Below are positions 1 through 7,743 of a DNA stretch of 64,000 nucleotides, piece by piece (the stretch's first letter is position 1; each line of letters opens with the position of its first letter). A program made the position numbers and the translations under genes. Below the pieces are notes generated by a model. It was given only the letters and a program-made list of their open reading frames with translations, did not search any database and was not told the origin of the DNA. Source of the stretch: Kitasatospora phosalacinea. Its GTDB lineage: Bacteria; Actinomycetota; Actinomycetes; Streptomycetales; Streptomycetaceae. The stretch lies in NCBI RefSeq assembly GCF_000717185.1, contig NZ_JNYE01000002.1, positions 1-64,000 on the forward strand. Reading direction: 5' to 3'.

Positions 1-228
1 GCCGCCGCGCACCACGCAGGAGGCGCTGTTCTCCCAGCCCCAGCCGTCCCCGTCCGGGTCCGACGAGGCCGACGCGCAGTACGGGTACCCGTTCGGCGCG
101 GTGGTCCCGGTGGCACCGGTGTCGGCCTTGCCGCCGCGCACCACGCAGGAGGCGCTGTTCTCCCAGCCCCAGCCGTCCCCGTCCGGGTCCGACGAGGCCG
201 ACGCGCAGTACGGGTACCCGTTCGGCGC
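1..228. repeat. 129-bp tandem repeat encoding CBM10-like units
   Basis: Bases 1-99 recur without mismatch at 130-228, so the period is 129 bp (43 codons). Each unit encodes one GYPYC..WGWENSASC cellulose-binding motif on the minus strand. More copies may lie left of the window. Confidence 0.9.
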
Positions 229-1216
229 TGGCGGCGATGCCGTTGGCGCCGTTGAAGAAGCGGTTGCCCCAGCTGGTCAGCGAGTTCTTGTCGAAGTTGT
301 TGACCAGGTCGAGGTACTCGACGCCGCCGCCGTTGCCGCTCCAGGACCAGCCGAGGTAGCCGATGCCCTGGGTCTGGGCGGTGGCCATGATGGCGTCCTC
401 GTCCGGGTCGCCGTCGCTGTGCTGGGCGCCGAACTCGCCGACGACGACGGGCAGCCCGGCCGAGGTGTAGGCGTTCAGGTAGGACTGCACCTTGGCGGCG
501 GTGTTGTAGACGCCGTACATGTGGATCGAGAAGATCGTGTTGCGGTCGGGGTCGGCGGCGAGCACCGAGGCGGCGTTGTCGCGCATGGTGTTCGACCAGT
601 CCTGGCCCCAGTTCGGGCCGTCGACCATCAGCGCGTGGTGGATCCCGGCGTTGCGCAGCTTGGCGATCGCGCTCTTGGTGGCGGCCGTCCAGGAGGTGTA
701 ACCGCTGTTGCCCCAGGGCTCGTTGGCGATGTTGACGACGACGTAGTTCTCCTGGCCGTCGAGCGCGCTCTTGTTGTCGACCCAGAACTGGGCGGCCCGG
801 TCGAGGGTGGTGGCGGCGGCGTCCTCGCCGTAGCCGGTGGTGTCGTGCACCTCCAGCACGCAGATGACCTTGGCGGCCTTGCACTGGGCGATCAGCGCGG
901 AGACCTGGGCGGTGGTGGTGCGGGTCCAGCGGTCGCCGTTGCTGAGCACGACGCGGACGGTGTTGGCGCCCTTGGCCGCGATGTCGGCGATCGCGGTGGT
1001 CTGGCTCGGGTACCAGGCGTACGCGTGGTTGACGCCGCGCATGACGAACTGGTTGCCGTTGGACTCGTAGACGCGGCCGTTGCTGACGTGGATGCCGGAG
1101 GTGGCGGCCTCGGCGCTGCCGGGGGTGAACCCGAAGACGGAGAACAGCAGGCCGAAGACGGCGGCGACTGCCGCGCCGACAGCCGTGAGCGCCCTGCGGC
1201 TCGGCGGCTTTTCCAT
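1..1216 (-). CDS. secreted GH5 glycosidase (cellulase/mannanase type) with out-of-frame CBM repeats, 3' end outside window
   Basis: The ATG at 1216 follows a GAGGAG ribosome site and opens a signal peptide (basic MEKPPSRR, hydrophobic core, cleavage near AEAA). The mature domain reads as a GH5 retaining glycosidase: IANEPWG carries the acid/base Glu and VVGEFGAQH the nucleophile, so an extracellular beta-mannanase or cellulase is likely. The domain ends near residue 325 (FFNGANGIAA). From about 229 downward the recognisable protein is in another frame: repeated 43-residue units containing GYPYCASASSDPDGDGWGW, a Cys/Trp-rich CBM10-like cellulose-binding motif. The usual linker is absent and the frame changes at the junction. 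The GH5 frame also stays open through the repeats, giving an Arg/Leu-rich tail. This is either a frameshifted gene or a repeat collapse. The exact substrate is not decidable from sequence. Confidence 0.8.
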   Translation of the reverse strand, partial: MEKPPSRRALTAVGAAVAAVFGLLFSVFGFTPGSAEAATSGIHVSNGRVYESNGNQFVMRGVNHAYAWYPSQTTAIADIAAKGANTVRVVLSNGDRWTRTTTAQVSALIAQCKAAKVICVLEVHDTTGYGEDAAATTLDRAAQFWVDNKSALDGQENYVVVNIANEPWGNSGYTSWTAATKSAIAKLRNAGIHHALMVDGPNWGQDWSNTMRDNAASVLAADPDRNTIFSIHMYGVYNTAAKVQSYLNAYTSAGLPVVVGEFGAQHSDGDPDEDAIMATAQTQGIGYLGWSWSGNGGGVEYLDLVNNFDKNSLTSWGNRFFNGANGIAASAERVPVLRVGLVGPGRGRLGLGEQRLLRGARRQGRHRCHRDHRAERVPVLRVGLVGPGRGRLGLGEQRLLRGARR

Positions 1217-1327
1217 GACTCTCCTCAGGTGGGGGTGGGGAACGCGGCCGCCCCGGAACGCCAGGGCCTTGGCAACGTTGTCTGCGGGATCCTGGCACGC
1301 CGAAACACCTCGGTCAATGGTTTGCGC

Positions 1328-1397
1328 TTAACCGATTAACTAGCCATCGCCTTAAGAAAGTTAGGCAAATATCCGAACCATTAAGTAGAACGGTTAA
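1328..1397. promoter_or_regulatory. AT-rich promoter/operator region of the GH5 gene
   Basis: This is the most AT-rich stretch nearby. It lies between the GH5 start (1216) and the end of the MarR-like gene (1398). TTAACCG at 1328-1334 is mirrored by CGGTTAA at 1391-1397, and the fragment TTAACTA occurs twice. It probably holds the GH5 promoter and a regulator site. No classical CebR-type operator is visible. Confidence 0.35.
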
Positions 1398-2138
1398 CTA
1401 AAGCGAGGAATCGACGGACTCCTCACCGGCCGGCCGACTGGAGAGCACCTCGCGCGCCTGATCGGCAGCACGCAGCAGCACCTCGGAGAGGTGGTCGAGG
1501 AACCGGGCGACGTTCTCCAGCCGCGCCCCGGCGGGGGTGGTCGAGCCGAGGAGGGAGACGCCCTGGCGGGCGGTGGCGGCCACCGCGGAGTTGGCGTGGG
1601 CGCTGGTCACCGCGGACTGGTACCAGATCTCCTCGTCCACCAGGTAGCGCTCGCGGCGGCGCTCGTCGCGCTCCCGGCGGACCATCGACTGCTCGTCCAG
1701 GAAGGCCACCGCCTTGGACACCGACGCCGGGCTGACCTGCAGGCGCCGGGCGAGTTCGGCGGCGGTCAGGCTGCCGGAGTCGGTGAGCAGCAGCGCGGCC
1801 AGCACCCGGGCGGGCATCCGGCTCATGCCGGAGTGCATGAAGACGGTGGTGATCGTCTCCTCGAAGGCGTCCAGCGCCTCGGGGTCGCGCCCGTCGGCCG
1901 AACGGTCGACCGGGAGCGGGCCGCGGGCCGGTGCGGCCCGGCGGTGGGCGCGGCGCTCGGTGGCGCGGTGCGCGAGGTCGGCGCGGTAGCCGGTCGGACC
2001 GCCGTTGCGCATGACCTCGCGGGTGACGGTGGAGGTCGGACGGTCGATCCGGCGGGCGATCTCCGCATAGGCGAGGTCGTCGGCCAGGCCCAGCGCGATC
2101 TGCTGGCGCTCCTGCTGGGTGAGCCTGCCTCCCGGCAT
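1398..2138 (-). CDS. MarR/GbsR-type winged-helix transcriptional regulator with extra N-terminal HTH
   Basis: 246 aa. Residues 1-60 (LTQQERQQIALGLADDLAYAEIA, then STVTREV) resemble the HTH found in IS30-type proteins and some actinobacterial regulators. Residues 95-165 form a MarR/GbsR-like winged helix (LTAAELARRLQVSPASVSKAVAFLD). The C-terminal helices probably dimerise. It is divergent from the DUF4097/ABC exporter genes at 2385, and the 246-bp gap holds three TTGCAAC boxes, so a local repressor of that operon is the simplest role. The ligand is unknown. Confidence 0.8.
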   Translation of the reverse strand: MPGGRLTQQERQQIALGLADDLAYAEIARRIDRPTSTVTREVMRNGGPTGYRADLAHRATERRAHRRAAPARGPLPVDRSADGRDPEALDAFEETITTVFMHSGMSRMPARVLAALLLTDSGSLTAAELARRLQVSPASVSKAVAFLDEQSMVRRERDERRRERYLVDEEIWYQSAVTSAHANSAVAATARQGVSLLGSTTPAGARLENVARFLDHLSEVLLRAADQAREVLSSRPAGEESVDSSL

Positions 2139-2199
2139 CGGGGCCCCCTTCTTCGATGTGTGGCGTCTGCGCGTCCAGCATAGCGTTCACCCTCATTCC

Positions 2200-2330
2200 A
2201 TTGCAACGAATACCGCTTCTGACGTTGCGTTACCTCCAGGGCGGTTGCAACGATTTTCCCGCATTGAGCTGCTGCAATGCCATTTGATTGCAACAAGAGC
2301 GTTGCCAGGACAGTGAACGCAACGTAGCGT
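2200..2330. promoter_or_regulatory. array of TTGCAAC-type operator boxes in a divergent promoter
   Basis: TTGCAAC occurs at 2201-2207, 2245-2251 and 2288-2294, spaced 44 and 43 bp, about four helical turns. Partial or inverted copies lie around 2224, 2272, 2300 and 2318. The region separates the MarR/GbsR-like gene from the DUF4097/ABC operon. Repeated near-palindromic boxes on one helical face suggest cooperative binding by a dimeric regulator, most likely the neighbouring one. Confidence 0.55.
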
Positions 2331-2384
2331 TTCCAATGTCAGAAACGAAGCAGCGCACCACTCGGAACCCCCAGGGAGCACACC

Positions 2385-3056
2385 GTGCAGAAATTCGACA
2401 CCCCCGCCCCGGTCACCGTCGTCCTGGACGTCCCGGCCGGTCTGGTCCGCTTCATCGCCGCCGACCGCACCGACACCGTGGTCGACCTGCGGCCCGCCGA
2501 CCCGGCCAAGGGACGCGACGCCAAGGCCGTCGAGCAGACCGAGGTCAGCTACGCCGACGGCGTGCTGCGGATCGTCACCGACTCCGCCGCGCACCGCCTG
2601 CTCGGCTCGTCCGGCGCGCTGGAGGTCACCGTGCAGCTGCCCTCCGGCTCGAAGGTCGAGGCGAGGAGCGCGGACGCCCAGTTCCGGGGCGTGGGACGGC
2701 TCGGCGACGTGTCCTTCGAGAGCGCCCGGGGCACCGTGAAGCTCGACGAGGCCTCCGCCGCCAGCCTCACCCTGCAGGACGGCAGCATCGAGGTCGGCCG
2801 CCTCACCGGCCCCGGCGGCCTCACCACCCAGCGCGGCGACCTGACCGTCACCGAAGCGGTGCGCGGCCCGCTCGAACTCACCACCCGGTCCGGCTCGATC
2901 TCGGTCGGCGTGGCCCGCGGCGTCTCCGCCTCGCTGGACGCCGGCACCGGCCACGGCCGGATCCACAACGCGCTGCGCAACGCCGACGACGCCCCCGCGG
3001 TCACCATCCGCGCCACCACCGCGCACGGCGACATCTCCGCCGCCACCGCCGCCTGA
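2385..3056 (+). CDS. DUF4097-type beta-strand repeat protein
   Basis: 223 aa from a GTG start behind an AGGGAG ribosome site. There is no signal peptide or membrane segment. The protein is a run of short beta-strand repeats (EARSADAQFRGVGRLGDVSFESA, LTTRSGSISV, RATTAHGDIS), typical of the DUF4097/putative adhesin family, which probably folds as a beta-helix. It is the first gene of a likely operon with the DrrAB-type exporter at 3222-5011. The function of DUF4097 proteins is not established; in actinomycetes they often sit beside ABC transporters and small regulators. Confidence 0.8.
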   Translation: MQKFDTPAPVTVVLDVPAGLVRFIAADRTDTVVDLRPADPAKGRDAKAVEQTEVSYADGVLRIVTDSAAHRLLGSSGALEVTVQLPSGSKVEARSADAQFRGVGRLGDVSFESARGTVKLDEASAASLTLQDGSIEVGRLTGPGGLTTQRGDLTVTEAVRGPLELTTRSGSISVGVARGVSASLDAGTGHGRIHNALRNADDAPAVTIRATTAHGDISAATAA

Positions 3057-3221
3057 CCCGACGCCACCCACCCCCACCCCCCCCCGCGGCACCGGCGCCG
3101 CCCCGCCGAGGCGGCGCCGCCCCGCCCACCAGCACCGACAGCACCCGCACCGCCAGCGCCGCACCACCCCGTACCGCCGCACCACCCCACCGCAGTACCC
3201 CACACCCACAGGGAGCACCCC

Positions 3222-4235
3222 ATGACCGGCTTGGCCATCGCGGCGAGCGGGCTGCACAAGTCCTACGGCGACAAGACCGTGCTGAACGGCATCGACCTCG
3301 CCGTCCCCACCGGAACGGTCTTCGCCCTGCTCGGCCCGAACGGGGCCGGCAAGACCACCGCCGTCAAGATCCTCTCCACCCTGATCCGCCCCGACGCCGG
3401 GCAGGTCACCGTCGGCGGCCACGACCTCGCCACCGCACCCCAGCAGGTCCGCGCCGCGATCGGCGTCACCGGCCAGTTCTCCGCCGTCGACGGCCTGATC
3501 ACCGGCACCGAGAACATGCTGCTGATGGCCGACCTGCACCACCTGCCCAAGGCCGAGGGCCGCCGGGTCGCCGCCGAACTCCTGGCCCGCTTCGACCTCA
3601 CCGACGCCGCCGACAAACCCGCCTCCACCTACTCCGGCGGCATGAAGCGACGGCTCGACATCGCGATGACCCTGGTCGGCAGCCCCCGGATCATCTTCCT
3701 CGACGAGCCCACCACCGGCCTCGACCCGCGCAGCCGCCACGGCATGTGGCAGGTGATCAGGGAACTCGTCGCCGACGGCACCACCGTCCTCCTCACCACC
3801 CAGTACCTGGAGGAGGCCGACGAGCTCGCCGACCGGATCGCCGTCCTGCACGGCGGCGCCATCGCGGCCGAGGGCACCGCCGAGGAGCTCAAGCGCCTCG
3901 TCCCCGGCGGCCACGTCCGCCTGCGCTTCACCGACCCGGCCGCCCACCGCGCCGCGGCCGCCGCCCTCACCGAGGCCGCCCGCGACGACGAGGCCCTCAC
4001 CCTCGACGTCCCCAGCGACGGCAGCCAGCGCGCCCTGCGCTCCGTCCTCGACCGCCTCGACGCGGCCGGGGCCGAGGCCGACGAACTCACCGTCCACACC
4101 CCCGACCTCGACGACGTCTTCTTCGCCCTCACCGGCGCCCCCGCCGTCCCCGGCGCCCCCGCCGTCCCCCACCAGACCGCCGCCGCCAGCACCGCCGCCG
4201 CCAGCACCGCTTCCGCTGAGGAGAACGCCCGATGA
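3222..4235 (+). CDS. ABC transporter ATP-binding protein, DrrA family
   Basis: 337 aa. Walker A is GPNGAGKTT (residues 38-46), the signature YSGGMKRR lies near 137 and Walker B IIFLDEPTTGLDP near 157-168. The C-terminal extension (about 225-310) matches the daunorubicin-resistance ATPase family. The last 25 residues are a low-complexity Ala/Pro tail. It overlaps the permease start by ATGA (4232-4235), so the two are translationally coupled. It should energise drug or lipid efflux; the substrate is unknown. Confidence 0.93.
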   Translation: MTGLAIAASGLHKSYGDKTVLNGIDLAVPTGTVFALLGPNGAGKTTAVKILSTLIRPDAGQVTVGGHDLATAPQQVRAAIGVTGQFSAVDGLITGTENMLLMADLHHLPKAEGRRVAAELLARFDLTDAADKPASTYSGGMKRRLDIAMTLVGSPRIIFLDEPTTGLDPRSRHGMWQVIRELVADGTTVLLTTQYLEEADELADRIAVLHGGAIAAEGTAEELKRLVPGGHVRLRFTDPAAHRAAAAALTEAARDDEALTLDVPSDGSQRALRSVLDRLDAAGAEADELTVHTPDLDDVFFALTGAPAVPGAPAVPHQTAAASTAAASTASAEENAR

Positions 4236-5011
4236 GCAGCCAACTCGCCCTCGCCGTCCGCGACTCGTCCACCATGCTGCGGCGCAACCTGCTGCACGCC
4301 CGGCGCTACCCGTCGCTCACCCTGAACCTGCTGCTCACCCCGGTGATGCTGCTCCTGCTGTTCGTCTACATCTTCGGCGGCGCGATGAGCGGCGGCGCCG
4401 GACGCTCCGCCTACGTCGCCTACCTGGTGCCCGGCATCCTGCTGATGACCATCGGCTCGACCGTGATCGGCACCGCCGTGTCGATGGCGACCGACATGAA
4501 CGAGGGCATCGTCGCCCGGTTCCGCACCATGGCGATCCACCGCGACTCGGTGCTGTTCGGCCGGGTGGTCGGCAGCGTGCTGCAGTCGGTGGCCAGCGTG
4601 GTGCTGGTCGGCCTGGTCGGGGCGGCGATCGGGTTCCGCTCGCACGGTGCGAGCGCGCCGGAGTGGCTGGCCGCGTTCGGGCTGCTCGTGCTGTTCTCCC
4701 TCGCCCTGACCTGGATCGCCGTCGGCATGGGCCTGGGCAGTCCCAACGCGGAGGCCGCCAGCAACGCCGCGATGCCGCTGATCCTGCTGCCGATGATCTC
4801 CAGCGCCTTCGTGCCGCTGCACTCGATGCCCGGCTGGTTCCAGCCGATCGCCCAGTACCAGCCCTTCACCCCCGCCATCGAGACCCTGCGCGGCCTGCTG
4901 CTCGGCACCCACATCGGCAACAACGGCTGGATCGCCCTGCTCTGGTGCCTCGGCCTCACCGTCCTCGGCTACCGCTGGTCCCGCGCCCAGTTCGACCGCG
5001 ACCCGAAGTAG
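4232..5011 (+). CDS. ABC-2 type transporter permease, DrrB family
   Basis: 259 aa with about six hydrophobic segments and the ABC-2 permease hallmarks (LNLLLTPVMLLLLFVYIFGG near the N-terminus; PLILLPMISSAFVPLHSMPGWFQPIA before the last helices). It is the membrane partner of the upstream DrrA-like ATPase. A nested inverted repeat at 5033-5117 follows the stop. Confidence 0.92.
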   Translation: MSSQLALAVRDSSTMLRRNLLHARRYPSLTLNLLLTPVMLLLLFVYIFGGAMSGGAGRSAYVAYLVPGILLMTIGSTVIGTAVSMATDMNEGIVARFRTMAIHRDSVLFGRVVGSVLQSVASVVLVGLVGAAIGFRSHGASAPEWLAAFGLLVLFSLALTWIAVGMGLGSPNAEAASNAAMPLILLPMISSAFVPLHSMPGWFQPIAQYQPFTPAIETLRGLLLGTHIGNNGWIALLWCLGLTVLGYRWSRAQFDRDPK

Positions 5012-5032
5012 CCCCTCGCCCCACCCCGTCCC

Positions 5033-5117
5033 GGCCCTTTCGACGGCACGTCAAACCGCTTGTCCGGCACCACGGGTGTCCGACAAGGTGGAGGGATGAC
5101 GAACCGTCGAAAGGGCC
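5033..5117. terminator. nested inverted repeat after the ABC exporter
   Basis: Outer arms of 14 bp are perfect: GGCCCTTTCGACGG (5033-5046) against CCGTCGAAAGGGCC (5104-5117). Inside is CTTGTC cgg CACC acg GGTG tcc GACAAG (5059-5087), with symmetrical 3-nt internal loops. It can terminate the exporter transcript. The double-hairpin form is more elaborate than an ordinary terminator. Confidence 0.6.
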
Positions 5118-5534
5118 TTGCCGCGTAGGCGCCCCTCCGGCCTCCGGGTGCCGCCGCGGGCCTGGGGCCCGCCGCGCGGGTACTCGCGGATCGGCCGGCT
5201 GTCCGGCCCGGCGCACGCCGCGCTGGCCCGACTGGAGCGGGAGCGGTGGGGAGCGGGTGCCGTGGAGGTGGCGCTGCGGCGCTGGGAGTCGATCGCCCGG
5301 GCGCCCGGGCTCAGCCTGCCGCCGTTCTACCGGGACCGCTGCGGACAGCCGTCCTGCTGCCCCGAGCCCGCGGAGGCGCGGGACGTCCTGGAGCGGGCGG
5401 TGCATGCGCTGCCGACTCGCAGTGCGCGTGAACTACTGTTGCTGGTACGGGCGTTGGACGAGGAGATCCTCCGCCGCCGGTACCTGGTTCCGGCCGGTGG
5501 CCCGCCCCACCGCTGGTGGGACTCGGGGCTCTGA
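5118..5534 (+). CDS. hypothetical protein, 138 aa
   Basis: An Arg/Pro-rich protein with predicted helices (AHAALARLERERWGAGAVEVALRRWESIAR; ARDVLERAVHALPTRSARELLLLVRALDEEILRRRYL) ending in PPHRWWDSGL. There is no known domain, signal or membrane segment. The TTG at 5118 is the only in-frame start after a stop at 5097 unless a later one is used. It directly abuts the outer arm of the 5033-5117 palindrome. It is convergent with the anti-sigma-like gene at 5546. Confidence 0.55.
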   Translation: MPRRRPSGLRVPPRAWGPPRGYSRIGRLSGPAHAALARLERERWGAGAVEVALRRWESIARAPGLSLPPFYRDRCGQPSCCPEPAEARDVLERAVHALPTRSARELLLLVRALDEEILRRRYLVPAGGPPHRWWDSGL

Positions 5535-5545
5535 CCGGCCCCGGA

Positions 5546-6421
5546 TCAGTGGCCGGCCGCCTCCTGGACCCAGGCCGGGTCGAGGACGAGGGCGGTGAGC
5601 TGCTGGCCGTCCAGCGCGGGCGGTCCGGCGTACAGGTCGGAGCCGTGGCCGGGCAGCGGGACGGTACCCGACTCGGCGGTGATCATGCTGCCGTCGGTGC
5701 GGTAGAGGGTCGCCTGCCAGACCTGCTCGCCGCCCGCCGCCGCGGGCGGGAGGTTGAGCACCAGGGTGCTGCCGTCCGGCTGCTTGGTGGCGCTGCACCC
5801 CGGGGTGCCGCACGTGGCCGGCGCCCGGTGGGGCGCCCCGTCCTGTCCGCGGCTGATGGTGAGCTGCACGGTACCGGTCTTCGACCCCTTGGCGATGGTG
5901 TACCCGGCGCCGACCTGGCCGCCGATCCGGGCGCCGTTCTTGAGCCGGTCGGGGAGCCCGCCCTGCTCGGCGGCCAGCTTCTTCTGCTCCTCGGTGAGCT
6001 GCTTGTTGAGCAGCTCCCAGTCGATGCCCTTGTCCTCGACCAGGAACGGCTCGCCGTCCGCCCGGTAGCCCTGCGGGAAGCGGCTCTTGAGCAGCGCGGC
6101 GACCTCGGCCCCGCTGGTCGGCCCCAGCTGGACCGCACCCCCGGGCGTCACGGAGGCGGAGGTGGAGGCGGAGGTGGACGCGGTGCCCGCCCCCGCCGGG
6201 CCCGCGACGGTCGCCGTCGGGCCGCCCGAGAGGGCGAGCCCGCCGAACACCGCGACCGCGGCCACGGCGGCGACGCTGCCCGTGACGGCGGCGGTGCGCA
6301 GCCCGCGGCGGCGGCGGCCGCGGTGCATCAGTTCGGTGACCGGGGCGGGCCCGGCCGGGCCGTGCCGGTCGGCAAGGTCCCGCAGGGCGCGGGACATCTC
6401 CTGGTGCTCGGTGTCGTTCAT
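5546..6421 (-). CDS. membrane-anchored partner (probable anti-sigma/regulatory protein) of the ECF sigma factor
   Basis: 291 aa. A basic cytoplasmic N-terminus (MNDTEHQEMSRALRDLADR...HRGRRRRGLR) is followed by one transmembrane helix (about 43-65) and a secreted domain with no named family. The domain has a pair of close cysteines (CGTPGC) and TVQLTISRGQDG. The ATG at 6421 overlaps the sigma-factor stop as ATGA. That coupling and the single-TM layout are what membrane partners of SigE-type sigma factors look like. No anti-sigma zinc motif (HxxxCxxC) is visible, so the role is inferred from context. Confidence 0.7.
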   Translation of the reverse strand: MNDTEHQEMSRALRDLADRHGPAGPAPVTELMHRGRRRRGLRTAAVTGSVAAVAAVAVFGGLALSGGPTATVAGPAGAGTASTSASTSASVTPGGAVQLGPTSGAEVAALLKSRFPQGYRADGEPFLVEDKGIDWELLNKQLTEEQKKLAAEQGGLPDRLKNGARIGGQVGAGYTIAKGSKTGTVQLTISRGQDGAPHRAPATCGTPGCSATKQPDGSTLVLNLPPAAAGGEQVWQATLYRTDGSMITAESGTVPLPGHGSDLYAGPPALDGQQLTALVLDPAWVQEAAGH

Positions 6422-7056
6422 CGGGTGACACTCTCCTGGTTCTTCGTGCGGTTCTTCGGCTGGTGGTGCTGCGGCTGGTGCTGCTGCGGCCGGTGCGGCC
6501 GCTGGTAGGGCGCGTGGTTCCCCGCCCCGCCCCCGGACGGGTCCCGTCCCCCGGAGGGGTCCCCGCCCTCGGAGGTGTTCCGTGCCAGGACGGTGCGCAG
6601 CCGGGCCATCGCCCGGGAGTGCTGGCTCTTGACGGTGCCGACCGAGCACCCGAGGACCGCGGCGGCGTCCTTCTCCGTCAGGTCCTCGAAGTGCCGCAGC
6701 ACGACCACCGCCCGTTGTCTGGGCGGGAGTTCGCGCAGCGCGCGGTACAGCTCGTCCGAGGCCTCCGTCCCCGCCGCACCGCCGGAGGGCCCGTCCGGCG
6801 GTTCGGCGATGAGCAGTTCCCGGCGGCGACGCCGCCACCAGCTGATGTGGTTGTTGACCAGCATCCGCCGCAGGTAGGCGTGCGGGTCGTCGGTCCGCAT
6901 CCGTCGCCAGCGCACGTACAGCTTGACCAGGCAGTCCTGGAGCAGTTCCTCGCCCCGGTGCCGGTCGCCCGCGATCAGCGTCGCGGTGCGCAGGTGCCGG
7001 GGCCAGGCGGTCGCGACGAAATCGGTGTAGGCGTCGTCCTCGGTTTCTCGGCTCAC
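6418..7056 (-). CDS. ECF RNA polymerase sigma factor, SigE family
   Basis: 212 aa from a GTG start. Region 2 spans about 10-75 (FVATAWPRHLRTATLIAG, EELLQDCLVKLYVRW, DPHAYLRRMLVNNHISWWRRRRRE). Region 4 spans about 105-155 (LPPRQRAVVVLRHFEDLTEKDAAAVLGCSVGTVKSQ). A low-complexity His/Gln/Pro tail follows. It matches the actinobacterial SigE-family ECF group with a short linker. It overlaps its membrane partner by 4 nt. Confidence 0.92.
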   Translation of the reverse strand: MSRETEDDAYTDFVATAWPRHLRTATLIAGDRHRGEELLQDCLVKLYVRWRRMRTDDPHAYLRRMLVNNHISWWRRRRRELLIAEPPDGPSGGAAGTEASDELYRALRELPPRQRAVVVLRHFEDLTEKDAAAVLGCSVGTVKSQHSRAMARLRTVLARNTSEGGDPSGGRDPSGGGAGNHAPYQRPHRPQQHQPQHHQPKNRTKNQESVTR

Positions 7057-7087
7057 ACCGACCAGACGCCCGGGCCCCGCGGAAAGG

Positions 7088-7663
7088 TTGTCAGCCGCCG
7101 CACCGTTCTGCTCCCGGTGCCGCCGGGCGTTCCGCGCCGGGTCCGTGCAGAACCGAACCGCCGCCCTCCGCAGTCCTCTCGACGACACCCCCACCGACCG
7201 CAGCGGAGGCCGCGCCGTGCCCCGGCCCGGCGGCGGCAGCGACCCGGTGGACGTCACCCGGCAGAGCCCGTGGCCGTGGGCCGAGGGCGGCATGGTCTCC
7301 ACCGCGCCCGACCTGGAGCGCTTCCTGTCCGCGCTGCTGCGGGGCGAGCTGCTGCCGCCCGCCCGGCAGGCGGAGCTGTTCGCCGTCCCGGACGTGCCGA
7401 ACTTCCGCAACCAGAACTGCGGCCTCGGCCCGACCGCCGACCGGGCCCGCTTCAGCACCGGCCTGATGCGCTCCACCCCCGAGCCGGGCGTCGAGCTGTG
7501 GGGCGAGACCGGCAGCCGCCCGGGCTGCACCAGCGCGGTGTTCGCCACCCGCGACGCCTCCCGGGACTTGGTGTACTCCTTCACCCCGACCTCCCGGCAG
7601 GGCGTCCCGTTCCCCGTCCAGTACCGGGTCGCCGCCGCGGCGTTCGACCTGCCCCCGCTCTGA
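7088..7663 (+). pseudogene. C-terminal remnant of a beta-lactamase-family serine hydrolase
   Basis: From about codon 50 the translation matches the C-terminal third of class C/DD-peptidase-like serine hydrolases (DVTRQSPWPWAEGGMVSTAPDLERFLSALLRGELLP, then ELWGETGSRPGCTSAVFATRDASR). The upstream part, including the SxxK nucleophile and YxN motifs, is absent and the first ~50 codons look unrelated. It is therefore probably a truncated gene left by a deletion. A terminator at 7695-7734 follows. Confidence 0.6.
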
Positions 7664-7694
7664 CCCCGCCCACGCCATGAGCGCACGCGCACGC

Positions 7695-7734
7695 GCGACG
7701 GGCCCGGGCCGGCGAACCGGTCCGGGCCCGTCGC
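7695..7734. terminator. bidirectional terminator hairpin
   Basis: GCGACGGGCCCGG (7695-7707) pairs perfectly with CCGGGCCCGTCGC (7722-7734), and a further CCGG cgaa CCGG lies in the loop. It sits between the convergent hydrolase remnant and gap. Confidence 0.7.
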
Positions 7735-7743
7735 GGTGCGGCG

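Noticed and set aside
2193..4219. Long overlapping readings on both strands across the DUF4097/ABC genes
   Set aside because: The plus frame with Walker motifs explains the region; the others are shadows.
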